This document shows positions 35,028 through 46,160 of a DNA stretch of 64,000 bases, one piece after another. Each line of letters begins with the position of its first letter. The stretch's first letter is position 1. The notes beneath the pieces were generated by a model. It had not been told where the DNA came from, made no database searches, and saw only the letters and a program-made list of their open reading frames with translations. Source of the stretch: Siphonodentalium dalli. Taxonomy: Eukaryota > Mollusca > Scaphopoda > Gadilida > Siphonodentaliidae. The position numbers were made by a program, and so were the translations under genes. The stretch is from positions 49,264,911 to 49,328,910 of the forward strand of contig CP136066.1 of the NCBI GenBank assembly GCA_032622095.1. Direction: 5' to 3'.

Positions 35028-35427
35028 TTAACCCTTTACCCAACAAACCGGCCAAAACCGGCCAAATAAAGCTGCAACAGCCTAAATTATCTTGGGTCTG
35101 TCTCAATAAAACCATACAAATATGGATATCATTGGAACCGGCTCATTGACCACATTGTGATGGTTACAGTTATACCCTGTGCCAATGCATTCTCTTATAT
35201 ATGCGAGTCGACCATAGGTCGCCTCGCATATATAAGAGAATGCATTGGCCTAAAAAAAATCTTTTTTTAACACTTTTTACCATTTTTTCTTACATTCTTT
35301 AACAATTTTATAATTTGTAATGTGTTAAGCCAATGCATTCTCTTATATATGCGAGGCGACCTATGGTCGACTCGCATATATAAGAGAATGCATTGGCACA
35401 GGGCCCTTCTGTTGGGTAAAGGGTTAA
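35028..35427. mobile_element. 400-bp TTAA-flanked MITE, copy 2
   Basis: Same ends (TTAACCCTTTACCCAACA and its inverse), same internal hairpins, same orientation and exactly the same 400-bp length as 2440-2839, with only scattered differences (for example AACCGGCC for AACGACC near the left end). The high identity suggests recent activity of the family. Confidence 0.87.
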
Positions 35428-35429
35428 AT

Positions 35430-35760
35430 CACACACGTACTATGTAATGGAGATGACTCCATAATATACGTTTGGCGGAAATGTGTAATGGAATGTTTGT
35501 ATCAATATTGTGGTCCTCACCGAACACAATCTGAACCGGACGATCCAAGTTAGGAAAATTTAAACTACACTCCTCATATAATATGGAGAAACATATGCAG
35601 AAGTTTGTTGGAAATCGACAACAGCATGTTTTGATCAATATGCTGTCCCTAACCAAATTTCCACCCCTGATCGGACGGCACCACTTCAGACAAATTTAAC
35701 CACATCATTAAACTCATCTTATATCACTTGCGATACAAACATATAAGTTGTGTGGAACAT
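35430..35760. repeat. Diverged units related to the 137-bp repeat at 43.6-45.3 kb
   Basis: Shares CGGCACCACTTCAGACAAAT and TTTAACCACATCATTAAACT-type words, and TTTGGCGGAAAT, with the array at 43,560-45,260. Confidence 0.5.
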
Positions 35761-36640
35761 GGTGAACAACAATCATTACCCCTCCCCAACGCACATTCAT
35801 CACCTGGACGCCACCACCTTTGTATCCGTATAACACACTTAGCATCCATGTCGTGGAAATGATGCCCGGTGAGGGCTCGGGGTAGACTTTGCCTACAACC
35901 CACTGCGAGGCGTGGAATACCCCAACGTGGCACCCTGTTTGCCGTGGGGTGCATCACATGAAGTGTGGTGGAGGAGTCCTGGTGGTACGAGTGTGGATTT
36001 TCCATCGACCGGCAACGACATGCGGGTACGGCTTAGCTCATGGTTCACTTTGGTCCTTCACCTCTTCATTGCGGGTGGTTGAGTTAACGCGGCTCAATCA
36101 ATTGGCTAGTCATGCCGAACCACAGTGTGTCAGATACAATTTGTGTTATCCGTTGTTTTTCTGTTTCCTCTCTCTTCGTTGTTCGTCCTGCTGATTAGTG
36201 AATCTTGAATCATGTATTGTTTGCGGCTGTCGTATTGTGCGGAGATACCAGGAGGCTGCTGCATGCAGTGGCTAAAACTGGTCACCGCTTCAGCTTTGTA
36301 CCAGTCTTTGGCCCGACCAGAATTCGACGGGTAGTCCGCTGCGGCTGCTGGGCTAGTTGTCGTATGGAAGACAAAAAAACACTCAATGCGGATTAATCTG
36401 TTCAGACATTATGTTGAAATAAATAGTTCTGCAAATGGCCACCAAAAAAATAAAATATGCAATAAAATATGTTTTATTTATTTTCTCGCAGACATTCATG
36501 ATTTCAGAGTGTTGGCCCTAGTTGGTATAATAAGCTAGATATTGCAGTGTTTTTTTTTTTTTACAAATACTTCCCATCAAACTTTCCAGTGACCTACATG
36601 ACAAACTGTTTTTTGTTTATAATTCAGACATATCTCTCAT
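35761..36640. other. Unassigned stretch, GC-richer patch
   Basis: 35,760-36,400 is less AT-rich than its surroundings and has overlapping frames on both strands, none with a recognisable domain. I cannot support a gene. A 16-base T run lies near 36,550. Confidence 0.4.
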
Positions 36641-36784
36641 AGTGCGAGGGTAAACATGTGTTGTTATAATACTATAGCATACATTGGTTATGAAGAATAA
36701 TGATTTTTTCTTTCAAATTGATAGTTAGAAATTGAGTTTTTGAAAATTCACGAATAGGGCGCCTATAACTACGCAATACTGGTT

Positions 36785-37950
36785 CAGATGTTGCGATCCA
36801 CGTGGTCGCTGATGCTAGGTTTAATGTTCACACAGCATCACCCATCGCTCACTTATTTGAAACAATCTTTCACTTGCATTTTATATTTATTTGTTCATGT
36901 GGTGAAAATCGTGAAAATCTGAGATTTTGACATACAGATGGCTCCTAATTAACTATCAACCCACACTCAGCAGTGACTTTAAAAAAAAATTATATGTGTT
37001 TTATATTTATGAGGACTAGAGTTTCTGATAGAGCTAGTGCATCAAATACCCAGGCCCTCTCCTTCTAATGCGGAATGTTTTGGAGAACAATCGAACCTTG
37101 TCAGTTGTATGTGTGGGTATACACATGTAAAATAAAATAAATTGCCTGAAATTTCTACATTAGCCCTACAACCGCGACATTGATTAAGCTCAACTTATTT
37201 TTGCACGAGTGGGAGATACAGCGCACATCCACAACATTATCTACATGTACCACACAACTTTATTTTGGCCAACATGTGCCTGTTTTTCAACACAACACTG
37301 CAGATACTATCGTATATATATATAATTATGTTTTATTTCGGTGGGGTAAATTTTTGTTCTGGTGACTGTTGAGACTACCGTGCGAAACTGTACATACATG
37401 AAACAAAATGTTTAATATGTTACCATGATACTATATATTATATGCATAGATATCACAATCCTACGTATTTCTGGAATAGAAAAGGAACACATAATTAGGA
37501 ACAAAGCAGATGATACATTCTGGTTCACGTGAATTTCGTCAATGGTGGAAAGCTACACGATCATACTCGTCGAGTATTGTTGAAATCGACTTGAGAGTTT
37601 CGTTGAAATCGACATGCGTGGTGCGATGTTATGGATAAAATTATGAAATGAACATGGTGAAATGGACAAGCTTCACCATGTAGTATATCCAGTGATGTGC
37701 CCTCCCAGCGTCACTACCTATGCTGGCTAATTTCTGTAAAAATACGCTCACACCCGACAGAACAAACCTGTCATCGTCTTTTAATATTTTGTTGTGGGTA
37801 TTTATATTCTACAATATTGTGTATACCAAGGAACGGTTTCTTATGCTTTATTGGGTTTCAAAACTGCGAGGTGGTGGTGCCTCGATTGGTTTACATTATG
37901 AATGGATGTTTTCTACTAAGCTTAACCGAATTACCACGAATTATGTGATG
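36785..37950 (+). repeat. Paralogous block B, lacking the 3.05-kb insertion
   Basis: Aligns in order with 26,880-28,480 and then directly with 31,540-32,020. The junction near 37,425-37,435 marks the empty site for the element at 28,481-31,530. Confidence 0.55.
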
Positions 37951-38373
37951 TAAACTATAGCTGGCATTAATACAATATGTGTGTCAATTTTATGTTGCCT
38001 GATCGATCGACTAGTAAGCTACACAAACAACCGATTGTTATGTGCGGGAACAGTAGCTATACGAAAGTTCTTTATATATGTTAAAATACGGATTTCCGGC
38101 TGCATCCAAGGCCGTAAACTATTACGCGCATGCTCACAGTCGATTCGGAGACGTGTTTGCGCGCACGGTAGTAGTTGGCAGTTATTCTTTGGGATACCAA
38201 TGCAAGTGGTTTCTGTTTTGTTGGGGAATTATCATTGCATCGGTCAGGGATCATCTCGTGATAACAACATTGTAGCTTGCATTATTTCTTGGGTAAGACA
38301 TTTACACAGTTGAAGTATCTCATTCGGTCAGAGTAACACTTTACGATCTTGTCTAGTACCGGTGGATATTACA

Positions 38374-38700
38374 ATGATGCATGCCAATTGTTTCTTCAAG
38401 CCTTCAATCACATTGGCTTCACTTTGTGTGATGATCATATCCGCATTTCGAGCGAATGCTGAGTTCTTTAGAACACAAGAGCCGGCCACATCGAGACTTG
38501 GTCCGTATTTTCTGTGCCCCATCGACGGAGGGGTTACAGCATTGTCGAAAGAAGATTGTGCCGCGTACTGCCTCAGTATACCCGGATGCAAGAGGTTCTC
38601 GTTCAACGCGCCAAGTTGTTACGTGACCGAACGTGAGCTATACACACGGGAGACTGACGCCGCTGTGTTCGAGAAAGGTGAGCATTATCATGTAATATAA
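38374..38700 (+). CDS. Small secreted protein with PAN/apple-like cysteine pattern
   Basis: An uninterrupted 108-codon frame starts at tandem ATGs (38,374 and 38,377). The N-terminus is a typical signal peptide: a short basic start, then hydrophobic SITLASLCVMIISAF, and a plausible cleavage after RANA. The mature part of about 80 residues has YFLCPIDGG, EDCAAYCLSIPGC, KRFSFNAPSC and YVTE. The spacing C-x(3)-C-x(5)-GC followed by a hydrophobic/aromatic strand and another Cys resembles PAN/apple modules, which bind proteins or sugars in secreted and matrix proteins. The frame ends in TAA after EHYHVI. It could be a one-exon gene or a terminal exon. No TATA box or polyadenylation signal could be fixed. 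The secretion signal is strong; the domain call is an inference from cysteine spacing. Confidence 0.6.
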   Translation: MMHANCFFKPSITLASLCVMIISAFRANAEFFRTQEPATSRLGPYFLCPIDGGVTALSKEDCAAYCLSIPGCKRFSFNAPSCYVTERELYTRETDAAVFEKGEHYHVI

Positions 38701-38825
38701 CAAATATAATGCACCCATTAGGGCTGCCTATACTTGCGCCCACCAAACGTTTGTCAGCTTTTGTTTTGTTGACAACAAAAGGTTGGACAACGGGAACTAG
38801 ACACTCTTTTGACAGACAGATAGAG

Positions 38826-39180
38826 TCAAGATTCAAGATTCAAGATTTTATTTATTTTAACCATGCATACTATTGCGTAATATATGGCACAGTTACTGCT
38901 ATTAATGTACATGTTCATGCTTGTATAATTCATGTACAATTACATAAATAAGATTACATAGCACTTTGATTGTATCACATTTGTGTCCGTTTCCATTCCT
39001 GGACCATGGATCGCGTTATTTGATGATGTATTTGGATAAAAATATATAATGTCTTCGCATGGGTGAGATATCTGAGCGGACGGACAGAACATCCTTAATA
39101 TTTTCAATTGCTCTTCTGCACTCCTAATGATCTCAGTTATATCGTACAAGTTGTTAGACATGGTACACAATACCTAACCT
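38826..39180 (-). repeat. LINE 3' end remnant with ATCTTGA tail
   Basis: On the minus strand, GGTTAAAATAAATAAAATCT is followed by tandem TTGAATC units (38,827-38,848). An AATAAA followed by a short tandem repeat tail is typical of CR1/L2-group LINEs. Upstream sequence has no clear RT, so only 3' UTR appears to be kept. Confidence 0.6.
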
Positions 39181-39760
39181 AATAGTAACAGCCCTGATGG
39201 GAACAATCGAGGAATGAAACGCACGGAATGTACCTTGATAATTGTCCGCATATTTTATCCTTAGATATTTGGTCAGGTGGAATGTCCGAATTGTCACACA
39301 ATTATTAATTATTCGTCCTCTGCCAAGTCCAGCAGCAGCATTCCGGCACAATTAATGCGAATAACTACCGTGGTCTGATATTTAAATGGGATTAACAGCC
39401 CCATTCCGATCACCTGATACAAAACCCTTGTGACTAGGGAGCAGGAAGGGATTCTGAGACTTGATGTGTTCATAATCTGTAGGGGGAATCGATCTTCGGA
39501 GTTTACATGGGTTTTTAACTATTTAACTATGCGATTTACATATTTACACATCTATTAATTTGACTTACTTATGTCCAAATATACATGTTTGTACATGGTT
39601 GCTGTTATCATTGATGCTTGAAATATCACTATCATCTACTGACGTCCTACCAACTCGTCACGTTACTCAAGTACCACTGGACCATCGTGCACCATTGGTA
39701 CCGAGAGCATCGAATACACAAAGCGAAGTCACAGACAAAATATTGAAACACAGGAACAAG
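39181..39760. other. Unassigned stretch
   Basis: No gene or repeat recognised. Confidence 0.45.
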
Positions 39761-39769
39761 CTGTGACAT

Positions 39770-39995
39770 ATGAAGATGCCAGACAACAGAAGAGTAAGCA
39801 AACACTTATACATTTCTAAAGAACACAGACGAAGATCACATAGGACCGAAGAGTATACAAACTTATAACATGCTAAAAGAACGCGGTCAAGATCACAGAT
39901 AAGAGCAGACACATCATACAGGTCAAAGATCACAGACAAAAACCGACACAAATCACACAGGTCAAAGAACAGAGAGATGATAGGCATGGGGTCGG
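39770..39995. repeat. Irregular purine-rich repeats
   Basis: Words such as GGTCAAAGATCACAGACAAA and AGATCACAGATAAGAGCAGA recur irregularly. The minus-strand open frame across it (39,667-40,026) is an artefact of this composition. Confidence 0.55.
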
Positions 39996-39999
39996 CACA

Positions 40000-41345
40000 A
40001 AAGCCGAATATGAGCACTATAGCCATTTAAACTATCGACTATTTGAAATAATGCTAGCTTTTCTGAATTCTATATTTTAAACATGACGTATTCTTAGGAA
40101 TTCACCTAATGTCATACAGGAAATACATTTATGCGAACAGCTTATTCTTGAGTAAAACCCTTTTATAGCAATAGGGCGTTTCTAAAAACAAATACACGTT
40201 TAGCAAGTTTAGACAGAACGCAGGAAGGGTAAAATTGTGTCGAAACAATAGCCAAATATAGGTAATATAGTCACTTAAACTATCAAGTGTTTGAATTCAT
40301 TTTAGCTTTTCTTAATTCATTATTTTAAATACGACATCTTCTTAGGAATGCAATGAATTCCATTAATGGACATATTCAGAAAAGCTTAATGGTGTGGATA
40401 GCCTAATTTAAAATGCAGTCATTTATAGCAATTCAGCTCTTCTAAAAAGCACTCGTTTAAAGATACGGGCGGCGTTGGCGGTGGTATGCTGTTAAAATAT
40501 TCACCTCCGCCAAAAACCGTCATAAACAGAAAGAATAGTAAAATATATACAGAATTTGTACTTATACCAATCAGAAATATGGCATAAACAGTATGTTATT
40601 GTCACAAAAGCAAAAATCGTTACGTTACCTGGCTTTTGTTTAGATCCGGATATGGTAAACATAAAGAGCGTTATTTGTTACTGTTTTCCTGATATGGATA
40701 TAATAAAGAGCGTTTATATCATTTGTGTGTGATTAACCAATAGAATTGCGCTGTGTTATGTAAACAGAAGCACAACTTCTGTAACACGAGCAGGCCCTTG
40801 TTTGCGTACACCAACATCCGCCATGACGACAATATACTATTTACGCGCTGAGTATGTTTGGCATATGAATGAAACTATATATATTTTAATGTTGCTTCTG
40901 TTGATGGCGATTTGAACAAATATGAATGTTTCTGCAACGAACGCCGCCCGTGCCTTTAACAAGACATTAATTCAGAATGCACGAAGGGTCAAGTGAGTAT
41001 TGGCACTGAAGCCCAATGTGTGTAATACTGCTAATGAAACTATCCACTATTTGAATTAATTAGAGCTTATCTAAATTCTATATTTTAAACATGACATGTT
41101 CTTAGCAATGTACGAAATTCCATATTGGTAAATATTTAGAAAAAGTTAATTGTGTGAATAGACTAATGTTAATGCAGATTTTCTAAACCAAAAAAGCACA
41201 CCTTTAACAAGTAACGCACGAAGGGTAAAGCGCGGTCGGCACAAACTACAAATGTGAGTAATATAGCCATTTAAACTATCCACAATTGGACTTCATTTTA
41301 GCTTTACCGAATTCCATATTTTAAACATGATCTGTTCTTATGATA
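40000..41345 (+). repeat. Satellite of about 240-250 bp, four diverged units
   Basis: Landmark AAACTATC(G/A/C)A followed by TTTGAAT, AGCTTTTCT, AATTC and TATTTTAAACATGAC recurs near 40,028, 40,278, 41,038 and 41,272, each followed by TTCTTAGGAAT-like sequence and a GAAGGGTAAA stretch. The interval between the second and third landmark is too long because of the insertion at 40,457-40,959. Confidence 0.8.
40457..40959. mobile_element. 503-bp TTAA-flanked MITE inserted in satellite
   Basis: The ends are TTAAAGATACGGGCGGCGTT and the inverse of TTAAAGGCACGGGCGGCGTT. Flanking satellite sequence (ACTCGT before, CAAGACATTAATTC after) joins across a single TTAA, and another unit in the same array reads CCTTTAACAAG uninterrupted near 41,208, giving an in-window empty site. 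No ORF. The TTAA target suggests a piggyBac-type transposase. Confidence 0.85.
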
Positions 41346-41349
41346 TGTT

Positions 41350-43555
41350 ATATGCTGTTGAGTATAAAAACAGATGGTCCCATAAACGGCCGGATATAAT
41401 GTGCAGTACCCATTTGACCAGGGCGTCACAATCCTGCTACTGCTTACAATTACGTAAAAATCATGCACACCACAACAGTGGGGTGACGCCTTCGTAATAA
41501 ATGAAGATGATTGTTTACTCTCAAGCTTCTTTGTGAATTTAGGATTATGCTGTTAATCTAATTATGCAATAGCTGTACAAGTACTTCAGTATGGAGCTTT
41601 CCAGTATGAATGGTTTAGTCATATAATATTCCCTGGCTCGGATTATACATGTATAATAATAGGAACATTAGGATACTTGCCAAAGTGGTGTTGTCCGTCA
41701 AGACCAGGATGTGGATTTAAAAACTAATTTAGCTAAATTGATATTGTATATCGAACCAGATGGTGTATTCCGGGTGAGATTTATTACCGGGTATTTTATA
41801 CACTAGAGTCTAAACAAGAACCGCAAGAAGTTTCTTAAAAATTGGTTTGACATGCAGACTAAATATTTAATATGCTTGGTTGATTTAAAAGTACGGATCC
41901 TGTTTAAATTCTGAGAAGGTTAAATTTAGTACATTGTATATGATGCTATTCACCAGTGAAGTGACTTTCAGTGACGTTTCAGTGACTGCGTATGTGGCTA
42001 TATTGCACTGAAATATTATATTGATGATATAACATATCGTGAATATTATTCAACATGGACATATGATTGTTCTCGTCATTTCTGGTGTTGTAAACTGTGT
42101 ACACTGCTGCTGATTATATGCATGCCTATCTGGAGTTTTGAAAATAAGATTCCAAACTTCTATAACAATTTCTGTTTGCCGTACATGTAAATGCTAACTG
42201 CAATATACTCTGTCATCTTAACGACTCTGGCTGTCTAAATGTCTATACCCGATGTATGGTGTGATTATATCCACAAGTCACCGAAGATAATATATTCATA
42301 ATTCAGCTACAAGTTTTTAGTAACTGTTTAAGCGCAGGTCCACCTATCCAGATATCACAACAATGGAACTAACATGGACCTAAGAGCATGTATGCATAAA
42401 GTACATGGCCACGATATCTGTTCTGCCATGATATTTTAGTTTGTTATGTATACAATACATAATACAAAACATAATAGTAGAATTTTGATTAAACCAGCCT
42501 TGGATATAATAAACAACACCTTTCAGAACCTTCATTAATAAAAGAAATTGCACAACTACATATTTTCATAACAGAGAGAAAAAAATATAAAAAACGATTT
42601 AAACAAACAAAAATTTGATTTATATAAAATCAATCGCTATTTTTTATTTATTAAAAAAAAATGTTTTAAATCACAAATATCTTGCCCATGACACCACAGT
42701 TGATATTTTATGTCAACTCGGGAACGACTCTGGTGCGCCGTTCAAGCTTTATGTATACTTCAACATGGATGCTATTTAATCGGGCTCTGACACCCAACAA
42801 CAAAATTCCACGCACTGTTCATATCATGACAATATAGATATGTGGTGGATCTTTCTTATAATGTTGATACTTGCGAGAAAGCCACATCCCTGATTTATAG
42901 AGTGACATTTAATTATATTATATAACATGGTGACTCGGCGTTGCGCAGGCGCAAGTGATGCGGAAGAATCTGATGGGAATTCGATGGGAATAGAAAATAC
43001 TCTTGCTGAAAGTAGTTTTGTATAAAGTTTAGTCTTGTATACACATAGGCATCAAATAACAGTTATGTGTAAACATAAATTATATACAGTAATTGCAGTG
43101 ACTCCAGTTGTCGGACTGATTACCGTTTTGTTTATTGCGAGTTCCGTTTATCCCGATCTAAGAAGTACATTATAAATATATGTTATGGCGTTAACGACAT
43201 GTCAAGGGGCGTGCCATTCTCATTATTTCTGTTTACAAGAAAAACATATCTCACTAGGTAGCGCTAATTTTGACATCATATTAAATCCAACTTGGAGTGA
43301 CCTGATATACACCGACATAGTATAAGTATCGGTTATCATATTGCATAAAAATTATACAAAAAAACAGATATAGTCTAGATAATGAGCACTAATTATTCAA
43401 TTACCAAATAAGCGCAGGGGATATGTGTGTAAGGGAATGGATAGCATCTTCATTCTGTTTGACGGACATAGTGATGATATTTGCCTTCATTATTACTTTG
43501 TTGCCTCGTTAATAAAGGATATAGATTATGTCCCCTTAATACAGAATATCAGAAG
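41350..43555. other. Unassigned AT-rich stretch
   Basis: About 2.2 kb with no coding frame of note and no repeat I could match. Poly(A)-rich patches lie at 42,580-42,670. Confidence 0.5.
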
Positions 43556-43559
43556 CACG

Positions 43560-45260
43560 GCCCCCATAAGGAAGAAAGCGAAATTATATTATATCCGTCA
43601 TCCCTTGCCCCTGTGGCACCACTTGGCCATTTTCAAACCAGACCATCAAGATGACTATACATAATAAAGGTTGGTGAATATCGGCGACAACAGTGTTTTC
43701 TCTTGTTGGTATCACTCCCCTCCCACATCCCTCACTCGTAAGTAGCCATTTTCTTTAAACCACGCCATTATATTTCTGGTATCACGGAGATGACTAATAT
43801 ACGATTGGGGAAAATCGATCACAAATATATTTTGTTTATTAGCTCTGTTGCCCCGATCAGTCATACCGATCCGTGACTCGAAAGGCACCCAGTCACCGCC
43901 CTTAAACCACACTATTTCATTCCTTAGTTTTGTGGAAAATATCTTGAATCGGACAGACTCAATGGTGTATAATAAATGATCCATAATAACATGCCATACT
44001 CTGACGGTTCAAGGTCCCTCCTTTTGCAAGAATGTATGTGTTTATTAAATAGAATGATAAATATACTATTAACAATTTCTTCAATGAATCTGTTTCGCTA
44101 GCTCGCTATATAAATGCCTAATTCCCACCCCACATAACTATTACAGCTGAGAAGATATAATTGTTCAAGTGAGCTATTTCGGTCAACATTTGTCGAAGTT
44201 GTGAAGTGTGAACGCCAAAAACTCATCAGAACGAATTATGGAGATTACGATATATAACTTTGGTGGATATAGACGACTAAAACACCCTTATTATTGTTAG
44301 CGCTCCTATTTTCCCCATCCCTCACACAAACTGCACCAATATATGGCCTCTTTAACCCACATGTTTGCGTGATTCCTCGTACCATTGGCGACGAACGTGT
44401 ATGAATTTGGTGGACATTAGTGCTAATGTATTTCAATCAACTTCGGTGCCCCTCCCCATTCATGAATCAAATGGCGTCACTTTTGACAAATTTAAACCAC
44501 GTCCATCAGACTCATGCATATCATGCATATGATTATGTATAAGTTTGAATGTAATCAGCAACTAAACAAATTCTTATCAAATGTAATGCCCCACATATCA
44601 CCCAAAACGGCACCAAATTGGCGTCTTGAAATCACACGATTATATTCCTCGTATCATGGAGAAGAATATGTATCAATTTGGTGGAAATCGGCGCTGAAAA
44701 TATGTTTATCAATTGTTGTGACCCTCTCCCCTTTCGTGCATCCCTTAATCGAGTGGCGCCACATTTGACACCTTTAAGTCACACCATTATATTCATGGAG
44801 ATGGTTATGTATAAGTTTGGTGGAAATAGGCGACAAGTTTTCACCTGACGACAGTGTCACTTTAGAAAATTTTAACCATTATCTTCCTCGTAAAATGTTA
44901 CCACTGCTAGACCATTTGGTGCCATCTAGATGGTCCCCCGTGAATTTCTATATAACACAGAGACAGACTATATATAGCCATCAGCTGCTGCACTGGCAAA
45001 ATCATCAATACAAGGCAATGGGTGGTTCGACTATACTCCCCAGGTAGTTGTCTTGTCAGTATATAAGATATAGTATATACCCTTGCACCAAACAATATCG
45101 GACACCGGACTAGTTAACTAGTTTAGTAGCTCTTTTGCCACGATCAGTCCTACCGATCCGTGACTCGAACGGCACCCATTCACCGTCTTTAAACCACACT
45201 ATTCGATTCCTCATGTCATGGAATTATGATATATAGTTTACCGGAAATCGGCGACACAAA
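43560..45260 (+). repeat. Decayed tandem array, period about 137 bp
   Basis: The word GGTGGAAATCGGCGAC and variants recur near 43,674, 43,806, 44,262, 44,409, 44,682, 44,818 and 45,241. Most gaps are close to multiples of 136-141. Each unit also has TTAAACCAC..CATTATATTC, CATGGAGATGATTATGTAT-like sequence and CCCCTCCCC..CATCCCTC. Frames inside it are not genes. Related sequence is at 35,430-35,760. Confidence 0.75.
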
Positions 45261-45302
45261 CTATTTGTATCAATTGTGTGGTCAGATAAAGTTGATCAAC
45301 TA

Positions 45303-45578
45303 ATGAAAGAAGAGAGCATTCCGGAAGAAGAGGCTGAGGACAAAGCTCAACAAGAATGCATCGACGCAGAGTTTGAACTCTTTCTCAAAAGTTACAGATG
45401 ATTGATAGAATACCAGCATCGATTGAAAACATCCCCCATACATAACACAATCATGAAGAAAATGGTCAAGCTGACCAAACTCGGATATAATAACGAATGG
45501 GCTGCGGATGAAGCGATGAGAAAATTCAAGAAACTCTTAGAAGTAAATCTAAAGGTTGAAGATTCAGACAATGATTAA
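45303..45578 (+). pseudogene. Small coding relic with one premature stop, unknown family
   Basis: An ATG at 45,303 opens a 91-codon frame to TAA at 45,576-45,578, interrupted once by TGA at 45,399-45,401 (after LFLKSYR). The frame has strong coding character: acidic SIPEEEAEDKAQQECIDAEF, then YQHRLKTSPIHNTIMKKMVK, then NNEWAADEAMRKFKKLLEVN and an acidic end EDSDND. It is followed at once by AATAAA (45,584-45,589). It may start further upstream, since the frame stays open to about 45,250. It is charged, probably helical, with no Cys cluster, signal peptide or membrane segment. I do not recognise it; compact genes with tight 3' ends are common in Polinton-like elements, but nothing here proves that. 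A readthrough or recent stop cannot be excluded. Confidence 0.6.
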
Positions 45579-45583
45579 ATTTC

Positions 45584-45589
45584 AATAAA
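45584..45589 (+). promoter_or_regulatory. AATAAA polyadenylation signal
   Basis: AATAAA six bases after the stop codon of the 45,303-45,578 relic. The context supports it being a real, compact 3' end. Confidence 0.5.
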
Positions 45590-45639
45590 CTTCATCAAAA
45601 TTTTATTCTCGTCTTCGTTATATATTTATAATGGAGGTG

Positions 45640-45920
45640 GGAGACAAAATGGGTGAGATAGAGAAACGTTACTTATTGATAAAATTGATAAAATTTGAAG
45701 TTTCAAAATTGGTAAATTTTATCTTAATTCGTGAAAAATTTGAAGATTTGAAAATAATTTTGTTTATAACGCATAACAAATTTGAAGACATTTTTTTGGT
45801 ATTATTTTGGAAAATGTTTTTTCTTTTATTTTGGAAAATTAGATTGTTTTTTTATTTTGGAATTTTTTTTGGAAGTTTGATATTTTTATTTTTATTTTTG
45901 AAATTTTTGTATGTGTCCTT
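45640..45920. repeat. T-rich low-complexity tract
   Basis: Recurring TTTTGGAAAAT and GAAGATTTGAAAAT words. The 97-codon plus frame across it (rich in F, L, I, K) is composition-driven and not a gene. Confidence 0.75.
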
Positions 45921-46160
45921 TTAACTTACACACACTGCGAGCGCAGTGTGTCCTTTTAACATTCATCCACAATGAGTACCGTGTGTCCCTTTAGAGTGAT
46001 TTGTGTCCCTTTAATATTCACACACCGAGATTGCATCACCGCCCTTTAACATGCATTGCGACCTCATTGTCTCCCTTTAATATACACACACCGAGATTGC
46101 CTCATGTCACTTTAACATTCACGAGCCGAGATTGCATCACATCACCTTTAGTCCATGAGC
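45915..46160. repeat. Minisatellite, unit about 30-45 bp
   Basis: Repeated CCCTTTAA(C/T)AT and CACACACCGAGATTGC(A/C)TCA blocks, about six imperfect units. Confidence 0.75.

Noticed and set aside
35724-36396. Run of frames in a GC-richer patch
   Set aside because: Frames on both strands overlap, none has a domain, start context or splice signal that supports a gene.
39667-40026. 119-codon minus-strand frame rich in L, C, F and D
   Set aside because: It follows irregular GGTCAAAGATCACAGA repeats; the composition explains the open frame.
45631-45924. 97-codon plus-strand frame with membrane-like F/L-rich C-terminus
   Set aside because: T-rich low-complexity DNA produces the hydrophobic residues; no family resemblance.
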